Assembly (NCBI RefSeq): GCF_018614775.1 | Contig: NZ_JAGGOF010000002.1 | Coordinates: 1 to 64,000, forward strand | DNA length: 64,000 nt | Origin: Pseudomonas fluorescens | GTDB taxonomy: Bacteria > Pseudomonadota > Gammaproteobacteria > Pseudomonadales > Pseudomonadaceae | Direction: 5' to 3' | Shown here: piece after piece, positions 62,636 through 64,000 of the stretch | How positions within the stretch are numbered: position 1 is the stretch's first letter | Layout: each line of letters begins with the position of its first letter | Made by a program: the position numbers and the translations under genes | The notes under the pieces: generated by a model | The model's input: the letters and a program-made list of their open reading frames with translations, nothing else | Told to the model about the DNA's origin: nothing | Databases searched by the model: none

Positions 62636-64000
62636 ATGAGCAAGCCCACTGTCGACCCTACCTCGAATTCCAAGACCGGCCCGGCCGTGCCGGTCAATTT
62701 CCTGCGCCCGATCATCCAGGCGGACCTGGATTCGGGTAAGCACACACAGATCGTTACCCGTTTTCCACCGGAGCCCAACGGCTACCTGCACATCGGCCAT
62801 GCCAAGTCGATCTGTGTGAACTTCGGCCTGGCCCAGGAGTTCGGCGGCGTCACGCACCTGCGTTTCGACGACACCAACCCGGCCAAGGAAGACCAGGAAT
62901 ACATCGACGCGATCGAAAGCGACGTCAAGTGGCTGGGTTTCCAATGGTCCGGTGAGGTGCGCTATGCCTCGCAGTATTTCGACCAGTTGCACGACTGGGC
63001 CGTGGAGCTGATCAAGGCCGGCAAGGCCTACGTGTGCGACCTGACCCCCGAACAGGCCAAGGAATACCGTGGCAGCCTGACCGAGCCGGGCAGGAACAGC
63101 CCGTTCCGTGAGCGCAGCGTGGAAGAGAACCTGGACCTGTTCGCTCGCATGCGCGCCGGCGAATTCCCGGACGGTGCACGGGTGCTGCGGGCCAAGATCG
63201 ACATGGCCTCGCCGAACATGAACCTGCGCGACCCGATCATGTACCGCATCCGTCACGCCCATCACCACCAGACCGGTGACAAGTGGTGCATCTACCCCAA
63301 CTATGACTTCACCCATGGTCAGTCGGACGCCATCGAAGGCATCACCCATTCGATCTGCACCCTGGAATTCGAGAGCCACCGTCCGTTGTACGAGTGGTTC
63401 CTGGAGCACCTGCCGGTGCCGGCCAACCCGCGCCAGTACGAATTCAGCCGCCTGAACCTGAACTACACCATCACCAGCAAGCGCAAGCTCAAGCAACTGG
63501 TGGACGAGCAGCACGTCAATGGCTGGGACGATCCGCGCATGTCGACGCTGTCGGGCTTCCGTCGGCGTGGCTACACGCCGAAATCGATCCGCAATTTCTG
63601 CGAGATGGTCGGCACCAACCGTTCCGACGGCGTGGTGGACTTCGGCATGCTGGAATTCAGCATCCGCGACGACCTCGACCACAGCGCCCCGCGCGCCATG
63701 TGCGTGCTGCGTCCGCTGAAAGTCGTGATCACCAACTACCCGGAAGGCCAGGTCGAGAACCTCGAACTGCCTTGCCACCCGAAAGAGGACATGGGCGTTC
63801 GCGTCCTGCCGTTCGCCCGGGAAATCTACATCGACCGTGACGACTTCATGGAAGAGCCGCCAAAAGGCTACAAGCGCCTGGAACCGGCCGGTGAAGTGCG
63901 CCTGCGCGGCAGCTACGTGATTCGTGCCGACGAAGCGATCAAGGACGCCGACGGCAACATCGTCGAGCTGCGTTGCTCGTACGATCCCGAGACCCTGGGC
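62636..64000 (+). CDS. glnS: Glutaminyl-tRNA synthetase (3' end beyond the window)
   Basis: 455 codons are seen, open to the last base, so the gene is cut by the window edge (full GlnS is about 550-570 residues). Class I signatures: [15 protein letters not shown] near 45-59 and the KMSKS-equivalent T-S-K-R-K-L near 281. The central block [20 protein letters not shown] and F-S-R-L-N-L-N-Y are typical. Charges tRNA-Gln in the cytoplasm. The start ATG follows CAAGGATCCT, and divergent ppiB supports the call. Confidence 0.97.
   Translation, partial: MSKPTVDPTSNSKTGPAVPVNFLRPIIQADLDSGKHTQIVTRFPPEPNGYLHIGHAKSICVNFGLAQEFGGVTHLRFDDTNPAKEDQEYIDAIESDVKWLGFQWSGEVRYASQYFDQLHDWAVELIKAGKAYVCDLTPEQAKEYRGSLTEPGRNSPFRERSVEENLDLFARMRAGEFPDGARVLRAKIDMASPNMNLRDPIMYRIRHAHHHQTGDKWCIYPNYDFTHGQSDAIEGITHSICTLEFESHRPLYEWFLEHLPVPANPRQYEFSRLNLNYTITSKRKLKQLVDEQHVNGWDDPRMSTLSGFRRRGYTPKSIRNFCEMVGTNRSDGVVDFGMLEFSIRDDLDHSAPRAMCVLRPLKVVITNYPEGQVENLELPCHPKEDMGVRVLPFAREIYIDRDDFMEEPPKGYKRLEPAGEVRLRGSYVIRADEAIKDADGNIVELRCSYDPETLG

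Overview
The window looks like chromosomal DNA of a Pseudomonas from the fluorescens species complex. It has high G+C, strong GC-third-position codon bias with many shadow ORFs, Pseudomonas-type REP palindromes at gene ends, and family members typical of that genus (TamA/TamB, a DUF6124-type protein, HglS, the ppiB-lpxH / glnS arrangement). No rRNA, tRNA, CRISPR array, prophage or complete insertion sequence was seen.

Layout. Positions 1-3100 hold small envelope and stress-type genes: two small lipoproteins, a DUF2628 membrane protein, DUF3606, two tiny ORFs and a CigR-like protein. Positions 3108-11328 hold a sigma-54 activator divergent from a six-gene ABC importer resembling the rhizobial glycerol system GlpSTPQUV. 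Between them lie a near-consensus -24/-12 promoter and an array of TGTTCA repeats; a strong terminator closes the operon. Positions 11553-12946 hold an alpha/beta hydrolase lipoprotein and a small hydrophilic protein. Positions 13019-31944 form one 17-gene minus-strand run for a Wzx/Wzy-type acidic exopolysaccharide. In order it encodes UDP-glucose dehydrogenase, a UDP-GlcA 4-epimerase-like enzyme, an initiating sugar transferase, a kinase-like ATPase, OPX, PCP, three glycosyltransferases and polymerase, a NodB deacetylase, flippase, a PslG-like glycosidase, two duplicated GNAT-like proteins, a FemAB/CelD-like acyltransferase and a YdjC/HpnK deacetylase. Positions 32326-36126 hold a membrane sulfatase/EptA-like transferase and an OafA-SGNH acyltransferase. 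Positions 36361-40570 hold an AttEFGH-like ABC module, followed by two small hydrophilic ORFs. Positions 41080-42370 are an AT-richer island with an orphan Hcp. From 42371 to 50420 come hglS, a lipase-like hydrolase, a MASE2-GGDEF cyclase, a DUF6124 gene with a possible switch-like leader, a PstS/OmpA fusion, xthA and a GNAT. Positions 50486-55896 are tamA-tamB. Positions 56054-61002 are a MarR-controlled emrAB-type tripartite efflux operon. Positions 61134-64000 carry lpxH, ppiB and the start of glnS, which runs off the window.

How the genes work together. The exopolysaccharide run is nearly continuous, with ATGA/GTGA overlaps at most junctions. It supplies the precursor path UDP-Glc to UDP-GlcA to UDP-GalA, then lipid-linked assembly, flipping, polymerisation, export and a set of acyl-modifying and deacetylating enzymes. 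The ABC importer has two ATPases with complementary defects, which predicts one working and one degenerate ATP site.

Most interesting points: the symmetric repeat array plus sigma-54 promoter; the complementary ATPase defects; a REP cluster read in frame as the N-terminus of the glycosidase gene; a kinase-like export protein lacking the Walker A lysine; and possible alternative-pairing leaders or repeats near DUF6124 and hcp. All functional claims come from reading translations and motifs by eye; no database search was run.
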